From F23-D06 sp045132055 (GTDB lineage Bacteria > Bacteroidota > Bacteroidia > Bacteroidales > WCHB1-69), in assembly GCA_045132055.1 (NCBI GenBank), contig JBGURP010000027.1, positions 124,001 to 188,000 on the forward strand: a DNA stretch of 64,000 nucleotides, written 5' to 3'. Below the pieces are notes generated by a model. That model did no database searches and had not been told where the DNA came from. It saw only the letters and a program-made list of their open reading frames with translations. The position numbers and the translations under genes are program-made. Shown one piece after another: positions 16,551-24,280 of this stretch (its first letter is position 1; each line of letters opens with the position of its first letter).

Positions 16551-17735
16551 ATGACCATATCACAGGCAACACGGGATTATATCCGCAATCATCAGAATGA
16601 TGATGTTCGCGAATTGGCATTGAAAGGATGCCAGGATCCGGATGTGGATTTATCTTTTGCGTTGCAGCAGATTCAAGGGCGGCAGAAGGCCCGGGTGAAG
16701 TTGCCGGAGATGTACGACAACCCCGACATCATCTTCCCGGCCACCGTTTCCATGGAGCAGTGCTCTTCGGAGGCCACCGCGCGCTACAAGGCATCCCTCG
16801 TTCACGGGGACACGTTTGCGGACCTTACGGGAGGCTTTGGCGTGGACACAATAGCGTTAGCAAAATGCTTTCAACAAGGATTTTATATAGAGTCATCTAC
16901 AGAATTACGTGAAGTATTTGAACACAATGCCCACGCAATGGAAATCCGCAACATCCAGATCCGACAAGGCATCATGGAAGAGGTATTGCCTACCCTGCCC
17001 GAAGTGGACATGCTCTACCTCGATCCCTCTAGAAGGGACGGGCATGGGCAGCGGGTGGTGGCGCTGACCGACTGCACACCAAACGTGCCAGAGCACAAGG
17101 ATGCGCTGCTCGGCAAAGCCCGCCAAGGGGTTTTGGTAAAGTTATCGCCCATGTTGGACATCAAGGCCGCTTTGCAGCAGTTGCCGGAAACACGGGAGAT
17201 ACATGTGCTCGCAGTGCACGGCGAGTGCAAAGAGATCCTGTTCTTGCTCAGCCATGACAAAGTTGAGAATATTGAATATCATGCTGTTAACATACAAGGC
17301 GAAAGGGTAACAGATTTCCCGTTCAGCAGCCAGGAGGAAACAGAGGCTGCACCCGAGTTGGCCGACGGCGTGGGCAAGTACCTGTTGGAGCCCAATGCTG
17401 CCGTGATGAAAGCCGGGGCGTTCAAGTGCGTGGCCACGCAGTACGGGCTGCGGAAGTTGCACGCGCACTCGCACCTGTACACGTGCGACGAGCCCGTGGC
17501 TGACTTCCCCGGGCGGGTTTTCACCGTAGAGAATGTCGTGCCGTTTAGCAAGAAGGAGGTAAAGCGGCATTTGGCGGACATCGGCAAGGCCAACGTGGCG
17601 GTGCGCAACTTCCCGCTCACAGCCGAAGAGCTGCGCAAGCAGCTCAAGCTGGGCGACGGAGGCGATGTGTACCTCTTCGGCACCACGCTGCACGCCGGAG
17701 AGAAAGTAATAATCCTTACCCGCAAGGTTTCGTAA
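16551..17735 (+). CDS. THUMP-like-domain class I SAM-dependent methyltransferase
   Basis: The 394-residue protein has a class I methyltransferase core: DLTGGFGVDTIALAK at about residues 91-105 (SAM-binding motif I) and LYLDPSRRD at about 156-164, a D-P-S/P-R variant of the catalytic motif IV. The C-terminal ~100 residues, with FPGRVFTVENVVPFSKKEVKRHL, match the THUMP-like domain joined to this methylase in Bacteroidota. The fold and DPS motif suggest an RNA base N-methyltransferase, but the substrate is unknown. It lies between two copies of the GAGACG palindrome. Confidence 0.82.
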   Translation: MTISQATRDYIRNHQNDDVRELALKGCQDPDVDLSFALQQIQGRQKARVKLPEMYDNPDIIFPATVSMEQCSSEATARYKASLVHGDTFADLTGGFGVDTIALAKCFQQGFYIESSTELREVFEHNAHAMEIRNIQIRQGIMEEVLPTLPEVDMLYLDPSRRDGHGQRVVALTDCTPNVPEHKDALLGKARQGVLVKLSPMLDIKAALQQLPETREIHVLAVHGECKEILFLLSHDKVENIEYHAVNIQGERVTDFPFSSQEETEAAPELADGVGKYLLEPNAAVMKAGAFKCVATQYGLRKLHAHSHLYTCDEPVADFPGRVFTVENVVPFSKKEVKRHLADIGKANVAVRNFPLTAEELRKQLKLGDGGDVYLFGTTLHAGEKVIILTRKVS

Positions 17736-17915
17736 AACAGGGGTATCCACTGCAGAGACGTGCCATGGCGCATCTCAACGAAAACAAAACCACGATTAAT
17801 ATTCTTCACATTGCCAATTATTGTATCTTTACAATGTCATTCTCCTGAGGCCTGATAACAGGCAACAGGCGGGCGACAATGAACAACAATAATATTTCTA
17901 AATAAAACGATTACC
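17736..17915. other. Intergenic region upstream of the ORF6N gene
   Basis: It holds the palindrome copy and, at about 17829-17837, a TATCTTTAC that resembles a -7 box, then a stretch with CCTGATAACAGGCAACAGG, a short imperfect repeat. No gene seen. Confidence 0.4.
17755..17776. repeat. Imperfect 22-bp palindrome, copy 2
   Basis: GAGACGTGCCA/TGGCGCATCTC: nine of eleven positions pair, one is G-T and one is mismatched. It lies 20 bases after the THUMP-like methyltransferase stop and could form a weak hairpin at the transcript end. Confidence 0.65.
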
Positions 17916-18872
17916 ATGGAACAGGAAGACAAAATCCAACCACACAAAACTTATGTTGATTCTATAGAAAACAAAGCAGAAGCTATGATGACTGAAAGCA
18001 CCGAGTCTATCGGCGCGATGATCATGGAATTCCGCGGACAGCAGGTGATGATTGACCGTGACCTGGCGCGACTTTATGGGGTAACAACCAAGGTGCTCAA
18101 CCAGGCGGTCAAAAGGAATATAGAACGGTTTCCGGACCATTTTCGGTTTCAACTATCTGTAGATGAAACTGATAAACTGGTCACAAATTGTGACCGGTTG
18201 AAGACTCTGGTGCATTCAAGTGTGCTGCCGTACGCTTTCACAGAACAAGGCGTAGCCATGCTTTCGACTGTTTTGCATAGTGAAACAGCGGTAGAGGTTA
18301 GCGTTCAAATCATAGACGCTTTTGTTATTATGCGTCATCATTTGATGGTTACGGAGTCGCAGATTTACCGTAAATTCGAGAACATGGAGCAAAATCAAAT
18401 GCTATTATTCAATCAACTGTCAGTGACAAACAATCGCATTGACGAAGTTTTTCGCCGTTTGGACGAAGCTCGTCTCGAACCCTCCCAGGGCATCTTCTTC
18501 GACGGCCAGGTGTTTGATGCACACCGGTTTGTCAGCGACCTGATCCGGAGTGCCAAGCAGCGTATTGTGTTGTTTGACAACTATGTGGATGACACGACAC
18601 TGGCCTTGCTGGACAAGCGTGCGGACGGGGTTGAGGCGGTCATCTACACCAAGAAGGTTACATCAACTTTCAGTGCCGACATGCTGAAACACGACTCACA
18701 ATATCCTCCTATTGAGGTGCATGAATTCGCGCAGGCGCACGACCGGTTCCTTTGCATTGACGACTCCGTGTTCCATATCGGGGCTTCACTCAAAGATTTG
18801 GGGAAGAAATGGTTCGCCTTCAGCCGGATGGAGATCCCGACCGACAAGCTTTTAGGAAAGATGAGGGAGTAA
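17916..18872 (+). CDS. ORF6N-domain protein with phospholipase-D-like C-terminal domain
   Basis: Residues 33-140 match the ORF6N DNA-binding domain of phage antirepressor-like proteins (IMEFRGQQVMIDRDLARLYG, TKVLNQAVKRN, RFPDHFRFQLS, FTEQGVAMLSTVL). After a linker (150-190), residues 195-305 look like a phospholipase-D/TFAM-related fold seen C-terminal to ORF6N in Bacteroidota: HRFVSDLIRSAKQRIVLFDNYVD, HDRFLCID at 275-282 in the position of the HxK motif (Lys replaced by Arg) and VFHIGASLKDLGKKWFAF. The Arg makes phosphodiesterase activity uncertain. ORF6N proteins are often on mobile DNA, but no phage genes are nearby. Function unknown; a regulator or a defence-type protein is possible. Confidence 0.82.
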   Translation: MEQEDKIQPHKTYVDSIENKAEAMMTESTESIGAMIMEFRGQQVMIDRDLARLYGVTTKVLNQAVKRNIERFPDHFRFQLSVDETDKLVTNCDRLKTLVHSSVLPYAFTEQGVAMLSTVLHSETAVEVSVQIIDAFVIMRHHLMVTESQIYRKFENMEQNQMLLFNQLSVTNNRIDEVFRRLDEARLEPSQGIFFDGQVFDAHRFVSDLIRSAKQRIVLFDNYVDDTTLALLDKRADGVEAVIYTKKVTSTFSADMLKHDSQYPPIEVHEFAQAHDRFLCIDDSVFHIGASLKDLGKKWFAFSRMEIPTDKLLGKMRE

Positions 18873-18879
18873 AGACGTT

Positions 18880-19050
18880 TCAGTCGCGCACACAGCGCAC
18901 CGGATGCGCCCAGGTTTTACCATGTGACCAATATATGCCAAATTCAGGTTCACAAAACTCAATTACGCTATAAAGCGCATACGCGAATTGAACCTCAATC
19001 CAGAGACATGGCTTACAAAACCTGAAAAGTTGATGAGGCAAATATACATT
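18880..19050 (-). pseudogene. Possible C-terminal remnant of a FISUMP-type gene
   Basis: On the minus strand an open stretch of about 56 codons without a start codon ends in YWSHGKTWAHPVRCVRD and a stop. The ending PVRCVRD-stop is characteristic of the C-termini of FISUMP and related surface-domain proteins (the intact one in this window ends YFSIRCIKDK). The upstream part holds no recognisable FISUMP motif and has a stop near 19051, so if real it is a degraded fragment. The short length means coincidence cannot be excluded. Confidence 0.35.
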
Positions 19051-19067
19051 TTTTCATTACTTTTTTG

Positions 19068-19076
19068 TACTTTTGC
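19068..19076 (+). promoter_or_regulatory. -7 promoter box of the FKBP gene
   Basis: TACTTTTGC, 37 bases before the ATG at 19114. It rules out the longer reading frame that begins further upstream. Confidence 0.7.
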
Positions 19077-19113
19077 GGCCCTTAACGAGAATCAATATCT
19101 AAAAGCAATAAAA

Positions 19114-19788
19114 ATGAAAAGATTATTAACCCTCGGACTCTGCGTCGTGCTCGCCAGCACTGCCCTGTCCGTTAAAGCTCAAGAAACAATGACACAAGAC
19201 CAGAAAGTAAGCTACGCCATCGGCGCCAACTTCGGCTCACAAGTCAAACATGACGGTGTGGACCTCGACCTTAATGCCTTCATTCAGGGTGTGAACGACG
19301 GCTTGGCCGGCAATAACAAGTTCACAGACCAAGAGATGCAGGAAATCTTCATGCAGTTCCAACAGGACATGCAGGCCAAACAAGCCAACAAGGCCAACGC
19401 CGCCAAGGCTGAAGGCATCGCCTTCCTCGAAGAGAACAAGAAGAACCCTGATGTGCACGTGACTGAATCCGGACTCCAATACAAGGTTATCACCATGGGC
19501 AACGGTCCCAAACCGTCAGCAACCAGCAAGGTGACCGTGAAATACACCGGCAAGCTGATCGACGGCACCGTGTTCGACTCCACCGACAAGAACGGCGGCG
19601 AGCCCATCTCGTTCGGCCTCAACCAGGTGATCCGCGGGTGGACCGAAGGTCTGCAACTTATGCCCACAGGTTCCAAGTTCACCTTCTACATCCCGTCCGA
19701 CCTCGCCTACGGCGACCAAGGTGCCGGCGGCCTGATCCCGGGAGGTGCCACCCTGATCTTCGATATCGAATTAATCAGCTTCGAATAA
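19114..19788 (+). CDS. FKBP-type peptidyl-prolyl cis-trans isomerase, exported
   Basis: The 224-residue protein has a signal peptide (MKRLLTLGLCVVLASTALSVKAQ), an FKBP N-terminal dimerisation domain (KVSYAIGANFGSQVK, about 30-110) and an FKBP domain with VTVKYTGKLIDGTVFDST, VIRGWTEGLQLMPTGSKFTFYIP and the closing GGATLIFDIELI. This is the FkpA/Mip architecture: a periplasmic folding helper. The start is set by the promoter box; the codons upstream are outside the transcript. A clear terminator follows. Confidence 0.93.
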   Translation: MKRLLTLGLCVVLASTALSVKAQETMTQDQKVSYAIGANFGSQVKHDGVDLDLNAFIQGVNDGLAGNNKFTDQEMQEIFMQFQQDMQAKQANKANAAKAEGIAFLEENKKNPDVHVTESGLQYKVITMGNGPKPSATSKVTVKYTGKLIDGTVFDSTDKNGGEPISFGLNQVIRGWTEGLQLMPTGSKFTFYIPSDLAYGDQGAGGLIPGGATLIFDIELISFE

Positions 19789-19792
19789 TCAC

Positions 19793-19822
19793 AAAAGGGC
19801 AGCGTCTTAACTGCCCTTTTTT
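19793..19822 (+). terminator. Rho-independent terminator after the FKBP gene
   Basis: Stem AAAAGGGCAG/CTGCCCTTTT with an eight-base loop and a T run. Confidence 0.85.
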
Positions 19823-19853
19823 CTTCATCATTCCAAACCAAAACCAACCATCC

Positions 19854-20603
19854 ATGAAGAAAACCATTCTCGCCTTGATGCTGTTCGTGGGCACTTGCCT
19901 CTTCGCCACCGCACAGGTGGTGCAGGACTGCGGCGCCATTGACTGCCCCGGGCGCTGCGGCCGCTTCATCGACCAAAACGGCGACGGCTTCTGCGACCGC
20001 GGAAGACTCTCCTCCCCTGCTCCGGCAACACAAAGCACGGCAGAGACCGATGCTGGCAAGGCTGAGGTTGCGCCAATAGTGAACGCAAAGGACACGAAGA
20101 ACACAAAGAGCACAAAGGATGCAAAGAACACAAAGGAGTCCCCTGCTCAAACTGTAAAAGAGGAGCCGAAAGAGGTGAACACCGAGAATATCGCCACCAG
20201 CCAAGAGCCATCAACTGAAGCGGTAGCAGAAGAAGAGACTACGGTTGAAAAGCCCGCAGACAATACTCCGCAGAAGAAACCGTACGATCTCATCCTCATT
20301 ACAGCTCTCACCCTGGGATTATATGCCCTAACGTTCATTCTGGTCAAAGCCAACGTGTTGAAAAAGACAACACACCGCAAAATCTGGAACTCCATCCTGC
20401 TTATTACTGCGCTGGTTTCCTGCCTGTTAGGATTCTTTCTGGTACTGCAAATCAACTATGGATGGAAAATGGATTGGTTCTGGAAGGTGAAATTCTACCA
20501 TGTGGAATTCGGTATCGCCATGACCATCGTCGCGCTTTTCCACATCTTCTGGCACATGAACTACTGGAAAACCCTGTTCAAAAAACGCGAAAACAAACTA
20601 TAA
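19854..20603 (+). CDS. Exported membrane protein with calcium-loop-like motif, Lys/Thr repeat and three C-terminal helices
   Basis: I do not recognise the family. The 249-residue product has a signal peptide (MKKTILALMLFVGTCLFATAQ), then a Cys-rich segment with DQNGDGFCD (about 39-47), an EF-hand/dockerin-like DxNxDGxxD loop. A low-complexity linker follows, including NAKDTKNTKSTKDAKNTKES, then acidic Glu-rich sequence. The C-terminal ~110 residues carry three hydrophobic helices; the last contains several His (HVEFGIAMTIVALFHIFWHMN), reminiscent of DUF4405-type cytochrome-b-like helices, so haem binding is possible. It lies after the FKBP terminator; argS follows 24 bases later. Confidence 0.75.
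   Translation: MKKTILALMLFVGTCLFATAQVVQDCGAIDCPGRCGRFIDQNGDGFCDRGRLSSPAPATQSTAETDAGKAEVAPIVNAKDTKNTKSTKDAKNTKESPAQTVKEEPKEVNTENIATSQEPSTEAVAEEETTVEKPADNTPQKKPYDLILITALTLGLYALTFILVKANVLKKTTHRKIWNSILLITALVSCLLGFFLVLQINYGWKMDWFWKVKFYHVEFGIAMTIVALFHIFWHMNYWKTLFKKRENKL
20082..20138. repeat. AACACAAAG-type low-complexity repeat read in frame
   Basis: Seven units of about nine bases (GCAAAGGAC, ACGAAGAAC, ACAAAGAGC, ACAAAGGAT and so on) encode the Lys/Asp/Thr/Asn linker of the membrane protein. The nine-base period keeps the frame. Confidence 0.75.
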
Positions 20604-20627
20604 GACAACCTTTTACAAAGAACTACA

Positions 20628-22415
20628 ATGAAAATAGAAACCGCATTAGCCACCGCACTGCAACAAACGCTTTCGGAATTATACAACATCAGCATTGAGG
20701 CTGACGCAAGCCTCATCCAGCCTACGCGCAAAGAGTTTGAGGGCGACCTCACCATCGTGGTCTTCCCGTATGTGAAACTCGCACGCAAGGCCCCCGACAT
20801 GGTGGCCAAGGAGATTGGTGACAAGCTATGTTCTGCCGTGGATTTCATCAGCAGTTACAACGTGGTGAAAGGCTATCTTAACCTCTCCATCGCGGACAGT
20901 TTCTGGAACGAGCAACTGCACAGCCACTTCCAGGACGTTGCCTACGGGCAGGCTGAGCGCCGGCAGGAGGCTCCCGTGCTCATCGAGTACTCCTCCCCCA
21001 ACACCAACAAACCTTTGCACCTCGGGCACGTGCGCAACAATTTGCTGGGTCATTCCGTATCGCAAATACTGCAAGCCTGCGGCTATCCTGTAGTCCAAGT
21101 GAACCTCGTAAACGACAGAGGCATACACATTTGCAAATCCATGGTGGCATGGCTGCGCTACGGCAACGGCGAAACACCCGAGTCTTCGGGCATGAAAGGC
21201 GACCATTTGGTGGGCAAATACTATGTGGTTTTCGACCAACATTACAAAGAGGAACAGAAAGAACTGGTTGCCAATGGTCTTTCCGAGGACGAGGCCGCGC
21301 AACAAGCTTCCATTATGTTGGAAGCTCGCGAAATGCTCCGCAAGTGGGAAGCCGGCGACGAAGAAGTGCGCAAGCTGTGGGAGACCATGAACCAGTGGGT
21401 GTATGCCGGTTTCGATGCCACCTACGAGCGTCTGGGCATCCATTTCGACAAAACATACTATGAATCCAACACCTATCTGCTGGGCAAATCGCTGGTGCAG
21501 GAGGGACTGGACAAAGGCGTGTTCTACCGCCACGAAGACGGCTCCGTGCGCGTAAACCTCACCGACGAAGGGCTGGACGAGAAAGTGCTGCTCCGCAAAG
21601 ACGGAACTTCCGTGTATATGACACAGGATCTGGGCACCGCCCAATTAAGATATGAGGAATTTAAACCGCAAAAAATGATCTACGTGGTCGGCAACGAGCA
21701 GAACTACCACTTCGATGTGCTCAAACTCGTATTGGGCAAGAAATTGGAGAAAGAGTTCGGCAACAGCATATACCATCTCTCCTACGGCATGGTGGAGCTG
21801 CCCAGCGGCAAGATGAAATCCAGAGAAGGCACCGTAGTCGATGCCGACGACTTGATGGACAGCATGTTCCAGGAGGCCAAGTCCAGCACCGAAGCACTGG
21901 GCAAGTTCGACTTCCAGTCGGACGAGGCAGACAAGCTGTACGAGATGGTGGGCTTGGGCGCGCTCAAGTACTTCATCCTGAAGGTAGACCCCACCAAGAA
22001 CATGCTCTTCAATCCTGCTGAGTCCATCGACTTCAACGGCAACACGGCTCCGTTCATCCAGTACACCCACGCGCGCATCTGCTCGCTCCTGCGCAAAGCC
22101 GCGGAACAGGGCATCTCTATTACGGATGGACTAGCCAATACCATATTGGAAGCGGAAGAGAAGCAGCTCATCAAGATGCTGTACCGCTACCCGCAGGTGG
22201 TTCTTTCCGCCGGCGACAGTTTCAGTCCGGCCCTCATCGCCAACTACATCTACGATGTGGCCAAGCAGTTCAACCATTTCTATCAGGAAACGCCCATCTT
22301 CAAGGAGGCTGACGAGCAGAAGCGCATCTTGCGGCTCCGGATTTCCCAATGGGTAGCCGTCACCATCCGCAACGGCATGAAACTGCTGGGCATTGATGTG
22401 CCGGAGAAGATGTAG
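20628..22415 (+). CDS. argS: Arginyl-tRNA synthetase
   Basis: The 595-residue class I synthetase has the ArgRS N-terminal domain, the HIGH signature as HLGHVRNN (about 126-133) after EYSSPNTNKPL, VNDRGIHICKSM, and the C-terminal DALR anticodon-binding domain (VQYTHARI-type FIQYTHARICSLLRKA, ending LLGIDVPEKM). The KMSK lysine motif is replaced by KMKSREGT, as in most bacterial ArgRS of this type. Full length. Confidence 0.96.
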   Translation: MKIETALATALQQTLSELYNISIEADASLIQPTRKEFEGDLTIVVFPYVKLARKAPDMVAKEIGDKLCSAVDFISSYNVVKGYLNLSIADSFWNEQLHSHFQDVAYGQAERRQEAPVLIEYSSPNTNKPLHLGHVRNNLLGHSVSQILQACGYPVVQVNLVNDRGIHICKSMVAWLRYGNGETPESSGMKGDHLVGKYYVVFDQHYKEEQKELVANGLSEDEAAQQASIMLEAREMLRKWEAGDEEVRKLWETMNQWVYAGFDATYERLGIHFDKTYYESNTYLLGKSLVQEGLDKGVFYRHEDGSVRVNLTDEGLDEKVLLRKDGTSVYMTQDLGTAQLRYEEFKPQKMIYVVGNEQNYHFDVLKLVLGKKLEKEFGNSIYHLSYGMVELPSGKMKSREGTVVDADDLMDSMFQEAKSSTEALGKFDFQSDEADKLYEMVGLGALKYFILKVDPTKNMLFNPAESIDFNGNTAPFIQYTHARICSLLRKAAEQGISITDGLANTILEAEEKQLIKMLYRYPQVVLSAGDSFSPALIANYIYDVAKQFNHFYQETPIFKEADEQKRILRLRISQWVAVTIRNGMKLLGIDVPEKM

Positions 22416-22445
22416 GGGATCTGGGTGCCTCGGAAGATGATGGGG
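22388..22445. repeat. Imperfect tandem duplication of the argS 3' end
   Basis: The last argS codons (ATTGATGTGCCGGAGAAGATG, plus TAGGGGAT) are followed by a similar stretch, ATCTGGGTGCCTCGGAAGATG plus ATGGGGAT, with most positions identical. It looks like a decayed ~29-bp duplication. Confidence 0.5.
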
Positions 22446-22477
22446 ATTCCGCTCAACGCTTGCGCGTTTCGCGGAAT
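22446..22477 (+). other. Hairpin after argS
   Basis: ATTCCGC/GCGGAAT outer stem and AACGC/GCGTT inner stem with a symmetric TC-TC internal loop and a four-base loop. No T run follows, so it is not a standard terminator; the real terminator is 30 bases downstream. Confidence 0.55.
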
Positions 22478-22507
22478 GGTGTAGGTACAGAGTTCTTAAT
22501 TAGAATA

Positions 22508-22539
22508 CAAAAAAAGCGCCTCGTTTGAGGCGCTTTTTT
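22508..22539. terminator. Bidirectional terminator between argS and aqpZ
   Basis: GCGCCTC/GAGGCGC stem with a four-base loop, flanked by an A run on one side and a T run on the other, so it can stop both convergent transcripts. Confidence 0.9.
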
Positions 22540-22557
22540 CATGATTCCGCAATGGGA

Positions 22558-23250
22558 TTACTCTTGCTCTTTCTTGCAGCAGCAGTTGCAGGAGAAGCAT
22601 TTCCACACGAGTGCAGACAGGGCACCGCCCACGAGCGGAGCACAGATGAACACCCAGAGGTCACAGAGGGCCTGGCCACCAGCGAAGATAGCCGGTCCGA
22701 TGGAACGTGCCGGGTTCACGGAAGTACCTGTCAGGTTGATGCACACGAGGTGAACCAGGATTAGAGTCAAACCGATGGCAAGACCAGCGAAGTTGCCAGC
22801 ACCCACTTTCTCGTCGGTTGTGCCAAGCACCACGAGCACGAAGAGGAACGTAGCGATGACTTCCACGAGGAATGCACCCCAAGGACCGCCAGCGTTAGCG
22901 ACGCCGTTGGTGCCGAGACCACCCGTAAGATCGGGAGCTGTAACCACGTTGGCCAGCAACAGCAGACAAGCACCGGCGATGATACCGCCAATGACTTGGC
23001 CAATCCAGTAGCCGCAAGCATCCTTCCAGCTCATACGGCCGGAGAGTGCGACTGCCAAGGTGATGGCCGGGTTGATGTGGCAACCGGAAATGCCGCCGAT
23101 GGTGTAAGCCATGGCCACAACAGTAAGACCGAAAGCGATAGCTGTGCCCACCACACCAGCAGGTTCAAGACAACCCAGGAACATGGCCGTAGCACATCCC
23201 AAGAATGTAAGAACAAATGTTCCTACCATTTCAGCGAAATACTTTTTCAT
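22558..23250 (-). CDS. aqpZ: Aquaporin Z (MIP family) with cysteine-rich C-terminal tail
   Basis: The 230-residue channel shows both NPA boxes: SGCHINPAITLA (about 55-66) and TSVNPARSIGPA (about 176-187), six hydrophobic helices and the usual start MKKYFAEMVGTFVLTFLGC. The Arg after the second NPA (NPAR) is the selectivity-filter residue of water channels. The C-terminus KCFSCNCCCKKEQE has five cysteines in seven positions after the first, unlike AqpZ of enterobacteria. Water transport is the probable role. Confidence 0.93.
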   Translation of the reverse strand: MKKYFAEMVGTFVLTFLGCATAMFLGCLEPAGVVGTAIAFGLTVVAMAYTIGGISGCHINPAITLAVALSGRMSWKDACGYWIGQVIGGIIAGACLLLLANVVTAPDLTGGLGTNGVANAGGPWGAFLVEVIATFLFVLVVLGTTDEKVGAGNFAGLAIGLTLILVHLVCINLTGTSVNPARSIGPAIFAGGQALCDLWVFICAPLVGGALSALVWKCFSCNCCCKKEQE

Positions 23251-23504
23251 AAGCGTTTAATTTAAAAGGTTAATGTTGATATGTTAAAGATAATATTCTT
23301 AATTTCAACCTGTTATAAAATCCGCCTAATCATTTTCTTCCCTTATGCGGCTGCAAATATATTAAATATCATTTGAAAAAAACTTCTTTTTTAAGAAAAA
23401 AAATCACCTGGAATTGTTCACTACATACCATTCTATCTCCTTTTTCAAAAAACGACTTTCATAATAATTGTGTCAAAAAGGCACTACCTTGTCCGAAATC
23501 GTGT
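23251..23504. other. AT-rich intergenic region between aqpZ and hsp20
   Basis: No gene is supported; short reading frames here have no recognisable product. It holds the upstream part of the aqpZ promoter on the minus strand (GCAAATATA-like sequence near 23354 reads TATATTTGC on that strand) and T/A-rich DNA leading to the hsp20 control region. Confidence 0.5.
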
Positions 23505-23532
23505 CAAATTGTCCGGTTTTCAAGACAATTTG
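23505..23532. promoter_or_regulatory. Inverted repeat upstream of the hsp20 sigma-54 promoter
   Basis: CAAATTGTC (23505-23513) and its exact reverse complement GACAATTTG (23524-23532) are separated by ten bases, a layout expected for a dimeric activator site. A related TTGTCCGAAATC precedes it at 23490. The centre lies about 30 bases before the -24 element. Confidence 0.5.
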
Positions 23533-23546
23533 TCGCAAAAACGGTT

Positions 23547-23562
23547 TGGCACGGGGATTGTT
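23547..23562 (+). promoter_or_regulatory. Sigma-54 (RpoN)-type promoter of hsp20
   Basis: TGGCACG-GGGA-TTGTT fits the -24/-12 consensus TGGCACG-N4-TTGC with exact spacing; only the C of the -12 GC is T. It is the only promoter-like sequence found for hsp20, which lacks a TAnnTTTGC box in the expected position. Predicted leader about 75 bases. Confidence 0.65.
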
Positions 23563-23637
23563 ATATAGAATACGCCGGTCGCTGAAACGAAAGCGGAGGC
23601 GGTCGGAAAAAATTAAAGTATTAACCAATAAAAAAAT

Positions 23638-23643
23638 GGAGGT
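23638..23643 (+). promoter_or_regulatory. Shine-Dalgarno-like GGAGGT of hsp20
   Basis: GGAGGT ends five bases before the ATG at 23649. Most genes in this window have no such motif, so hsp20 stands out. Confidence 0.55.
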
Positions 23644-23648
23644 ATATC

Positions 23649-24074
23649 ATGTTACCAGTAATGTTTAAAAACAGTTGGGTTCCAACAGTATTTGAAGATT
23701 TCTTCAACAATGACTTTATGCCTCGTGCCAATACTACAGCACCGGCAGTCAACGTAAGAGAAGACGACAAGGCCTACACCATGGAGGTGGCTGCCCCGGG
23801 CATCCGCAAGGAATTCTGCCGCGTGAGCATCAATGATGAAGGCAATCTTTGTGTCGCCATCGAAAACAAGATGGAGCACAAGGAGAGCGACAAGAAGCAC
23901 CACTACCTGCGCCGTGAATTCTCCTACACCAACTACGAGCAAAACTACACGCTCCCAGAAGATGTGGAGAAACAGAACATCGAGGCGAAGGTCGAGAACG
24001 GCATTCTGACCATCACGCTGCCCAAAATGCACAAAGAGGAACATAAAGTCTCCCGCAGTATCGAGATCCTGTAA
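23649..24074 (+). CDS. Small heat shock protein, Hsp20/alpha-crystallin family
   Basis: ATP-independent holdase chaperone. The 141-residue protein has a short N-terminal arm (VPTVFEDFFNNDF), an alpha-crystallin domain (PAVNVREDDKAYTMEVAAPGIRK to VENGILTITLPK, about 35-128) and a C-terminal IEI anchor motif (I-x-I) that docks between dimers. It stands alone between aqpZ (divergent) and iorA with its own terminator. Control appears to be by a sigma-54-type promoter with an upstream inverted repeat, not the usual primary sigma factor. Confidence 0.94.
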   Translation: MLPVMFKNSWVPTVFEDFFNNDFMPRANTTAPAVNVREDDKAYTMEVAAPGIRKEFCRVSINDEGNLCVAIENKMEHKESDKKHHYLRREFSYTNYEQNYTLPEDVEKQNIEAKVENGILTITLPKMHKEEHKVSRSIEIL

Positions 24075-24098
24075 GCGATTCTCCTTACCCAAAAACCT

Positions 24099-24128
24099 AA
24101 AGCACCGCAGTTTCTGTGGTGCTTTTTT
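24099..24128 (+). terminator. Rho-independent terminator after hsp20
   Basis: Stem AAAGCACCGCA/TGTGGTGCTTT with loop GTTTC and a T run. Confidence 0.85.
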
Positions 24129-24166
24129 ATTGCCATAAAATAATAGGTATCCAATGATATTTTTGC

Positions 24167-24175
24167 TATCTTTGC
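24167..24175 (+). promoter_or_regulatory. -7 promoter box of the ior-mre-tamL unit
   Basis: TATCTTTGC, 105 bases before iorA. The long AT-rich leader in between shows no recognisable riboswitch. Confidence 0.6.
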
Positions 24176-24280
24176 AGGGCAGATTTTAGGCTGTTGGATA
24201 ATAGTTTTTTATCTCAGTCTGATGATGCAAAAAATTTTTCAAATAATTAAAAATCAATATATTAAATTAAAACACTCTTT

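Noticed and set aside
17916..18872. Prophage around the ORF6N gene
   Set aside because: No integrase, capsid or other phage genes on either side; flanking genes are housekeeping.
23373..23668. Two short overlapping reading frames before hsp20
   Set aside because: No recognisable product; they cross the sigma-54 promoter and inverted repeat, and one ends inside hsp20.
24176..24280. Riboswitch in the long iorA leader
   Set aside because: AT-rich, no stable stems or known motif visible.
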